A DNA stretch of 14,798 nucleotides, taken from Competibacteraceae bacterium UBA6584 (GTDB taxonomy: Bacteria; Pseudomonadota; Gammaproteobacteria; Competibacterales; Competibacteraceae). How positions within the stretch are numbered: the stretch's first letter is position 1; the number at the start of each line of letters is the position of its first letter. Both the position numbers and the translations under genes were made by a program. This document shows positions 13,072 to 14,798 of this stretch, piece by piece. The notes under the pieces were generated by a model. The model saw nothing but the letters and a program-made list of their open reading frames with translations. It searched no databases and was not told the DNA's origin. Location: contig DJIW01000146.1 of NCBI GenBank assembly GCA_002433805.1, positions 322 through 15,119 of the forward strand, in the 5' to 3' direction.

Positions 13072-14755
13072 ACCGCTCTTGCTCCTGTTTGGCCTGGTCG
13101 CTGCCCGGCAGATAGGCGCGCACTCGGAACGGTTCGAGGCCGATCCGGCGCACGGTATCGAGAAATCGCTCGTCCTCCTCGCGCCGCTCGATATAAACCC
13201 GCAGCAGGCGTTCCAGCGTATTGGCGACCTCGGCCTTGGGCACCGAAGGCCCGAGGATTTCGCCCAGCGCGGCATCGTTCTCGGAACAGCCGCCCAGGGA
13301 GATCTGATACCACTCCTCGCCCTTCTTATCGACCCCGAGGATACCGATGTGGCCGACGTGATGGTGGCCGCAGGCGTTCATGCAGCCGGACATGTTGAGC
13401 CGCAGTTCGCCCAAATCGTAGAGATAATCCAGCCGGTCGAATTTCTGATTGATCTGTTGGGCGATGGCGATGGAGCTGGCGTTGGCCAGACTGCAAAAAT
13501 CCAGTCCGGGGCAGCAGATCATATCCGCCAGGGTGCCGATGACCGGCGCGGCCAGGCGTTGCGCTTCAAGCGCCCGCCATAGCGGGTAAAGGTCGGCCTG
13601 GCGCACGTCGGGCAGCAACAAATTCTGATGGTGGGTGGCGCGGATTTGGCCGAAGCTGTAGCGGTCGGCGAAATCGGCCACGGCGTCCATTTGATCGGCG
13701 TCGATGTCGCCCGGCGGGACTCCGGGCTCTTTCAGCGCCACGAACACGTTGCGATAGCCCGCGACCTTGTGGCCGGCCACGTTGTGGCGCGTCCAGGTCG
13801 CAAAGGCCTGATCGCTCGCCAGATGCTGCGCCAGGCTGGGATCGCGCGCGGCGTTGGAATCGTAGGCCGGCGGCGCGAAAAACCGGCGGACCCGCTCGAC
13901 TTCGACCTCATCCAGCACCAACCCCGACTCGCGAATTTGCTCCCATTCCGCCTCGACCTGCCGGCGGAAGACCTCCGGCCCCAGCGCCTTGACCAGAATC
14001 TTGATGCGGGCCTTATACAAATTATCGCGCCGGCCGTGTTGGTTGTAGACCCGCAGGATCGCTTCCAAATACGACAGCAGATCGCGCTGGGGCAAAAATT
14101 CGCGGATGGCGTGACCGATCAAGGGCGTGCGGCCCAAACCGCCGCCGACCAACACCCGAAATCCCGGTTCGCCTCGCTGGTTTTTCAGCAAATTCAGGCC
14201 GATGTCGTGCACCTGCGCCGCCGCTCGGTCGTGCAGCGCGCCGGTTACGGCGATCTTGAACTTGCGCGGCAGATAGGAAAATTCGGGATGGAAGGTGGAC
14301 CACTGGCGGATGATTTCGCAGTAAATGCGCGGGTCCTCAAGTTCATCCGCCGCCACCCCGGCCAGATGGTCGGCGGTGACGTTGCGGATGCAGTTGCCGC
14401 TGGTTTGAATGGCGTGCATCTGCACCTTCGCCAATTCGGCGAGGATGTCCGGCGTCTCCTCCAGCTTCGGCCAGTTATATTGAATGTTCTGGCGGGTGGT
14501 GAAGTGGCCGAAACCCTTGTCGTAACGGCGGGCGATGTCGGCCAGCGCGCGCAGTTGCCGCGAGGACAGCACGCCGTAGGGAATGGCGACCCGCAACATC
14601 GGGGCGTGGCGCTGGAGGTAGAGCCCGTTCATCAGGCGCAGCGGCCGGAATTCATCGTCGCTCAGCTCGCCGGCCAGATAGCGCTGGACCTGACCCCGGT
14701 ACTGGGCCACTCGTTCGTCCACCAGGGTTTGATCGTATGCGTCGTACTGGTACAT
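13055..14755 (-). CDS. cysI: assimilatory sulfite reductase hemoprotein (nitrite/sulfite reductase family)
   Basis: The enzyme reduces sulfite to sulfide for cysteine synthesis using siroheme coupled to a [4Fe-4S] cluster. The 566-residue product is full length and begins MYQYDAYDQTLVDERVAQYRG. It has FTTRQNIQYNW (about 86-96) and TSGNCIRNVTADHLAGV in the first half-domain. The cluster ligands are in order: C415 and C421 (CPGLDFC), then C458 and C462 (SGCMNACGHHHVGHIG). All four are intact. It resembles the single-subunit type found next to DUF934 genes rather than the CysJ-dependent enterobacterial enzyme, so ferredoxin may be the donor (inference). A nitrite reductase role is less likely given the DUF934 neighbour. 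The ATG at 14753-14755 has a weak GGGGG site 9 nt upstream. The 43 bases beyond it show no promoter. It is unrelated to the T6SS, which it faces convergently through DUF934. Confidence 0.93.
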   Translation of the reverse strand: MYQYDAYDQTLVDERVAQYRGQVQRYLAGELSDDEFRPLRLMNGLYLQRHAPMLRVAIPYGVLSSRQLRALADIARRYDKGFGHFTTRQNIQYNWPKLEETPDILAELAKVQMHAIQTSGNCIRNVTADHLAGVAADELEDPRIYCEIIRQWSTFHPEFSYLPRKFKIAVTGALHDRAAAQVHDIGLNLLKNQRGEPGFRVLVGGGLGRTPLIGHAIREFLPQRDLLSYLEAILRVYNQHGRRDNLYKARIKILVKALGPEVFRRQVEAEWEQIRESGLVLDEVEVERVRRFFAPPAYDSNAARDPSLAQHLASDQAFATWTRHNVAGHKVAGYRNVFVALKEPGVPPGDIDADQMDAVADFADRYSFGQIRATHHQNLLLPDVRQADLYPLWRALEAQRLAAPVIGTLADMICCPGLDFCSLANASSIAIAQQINQKFDRLDYLYDLGELRLNMSGCMNACGHHHVGHIGILGVDKKGEEWYQISLGGCSENDAALGEILGPSVPKAEVANTLERLLRVYIERREEDERFLDTVRRIGLEPFRVRAYLPGSDQAKQEQERYAVGY

Positions 14756-14798
14756 CGTGCTAGGCCCCCGTTTGAAAATCCGCCGGTCGCGCTCGGAT

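Noticed and set aside
13072..13275. Upstream extension of the DUF934 frame to 13275
   Set aside because: It would run deep inside cysI in another frame. The family N-terminus (MRSVIKDRR) begins at 13071.
1..14798. CRISPR arrays, tRNA or rRNA genes, or a defence or biosynthetic system hidden among the T6SS genes
   Set aside because: No regularly spaced repeats, cloverleaf or rRNA-like sequence was seen, and known T6SS and sulfite reductase genes account for nearly all coding space.

Overview
The window is one half of a type VI secretion system (T6SS) cluster followed by an assimilatory sulfite reductase locus. The DNA is GC-rich, with heavy G/C use at third codon positions and long antisense shadow frames. 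It looks chromosomal and proteobacterial: an Fha1/TagF/PppA-type T6SS and a cysI-DUF934 pair are both common in gamma- and betaproteobacteria. I cannot name a genus from the sequence alone.

Left arm (1-2346, minus strand): tssA, then a 309-bp gap with three palindromic elements, then tssB and the first third of tssC. TssC is cut off after about 113 native residues. At about position 91 the sequence changes abruptly to AT-rich DNA that begins 5'-TG and carries repeated short motifs. This looks like the end of a transposable element whose body lies outside the window. The baseplate genes (tssE, tssF, tssG), tssH/clpV, hcp, vgrG, tssJ and the kinase ppkA are not in the window.

Divergent regulatory region (2347-2528): tssA (left) and tagH/fha (right) are transcribed apart. 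A TATACT -10 hexamer lies just upstream of tssA, and an octamer containing its complement is repeated 45 bp away.

Right arm (2529-12557, plus strand): tagH (FHA protein), tssK, tssL, tssM, tagF and pppA, closely packed. TssK, TssL and TssM form the baseplate adaptor and inner-membrane complex. TssL carries a C-terminal OmpA-type peptidoglycan-binding domain and TssM an intact Walker A motif. TagH, TagF and PppA are the post-translational control set: FHA scaffold, repressor and PP2C phosphatase. tagF and pppA share an ATGA stop/start. A stem-loop with a T-rich tail lies between tagH and tssK.

Right end (12586-14755, minus strand): cysI, a siroheme/4Fe-4S sulfite reductase hemoprotein, overlaps a DUF934 gene by 17 nt. 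This housekeeping unit converges on pppA and marks the edge of the T6SS cluster.

The window holds a recognisable T6SS, not a new system. The most notable points are the interrupted tssC, the palindrome-rich leader of tssB, the in-operon stem-loop and the repeat-bearing proline-rich linker of TagH. No tRNA, rRNA or CRISPR array was seen.
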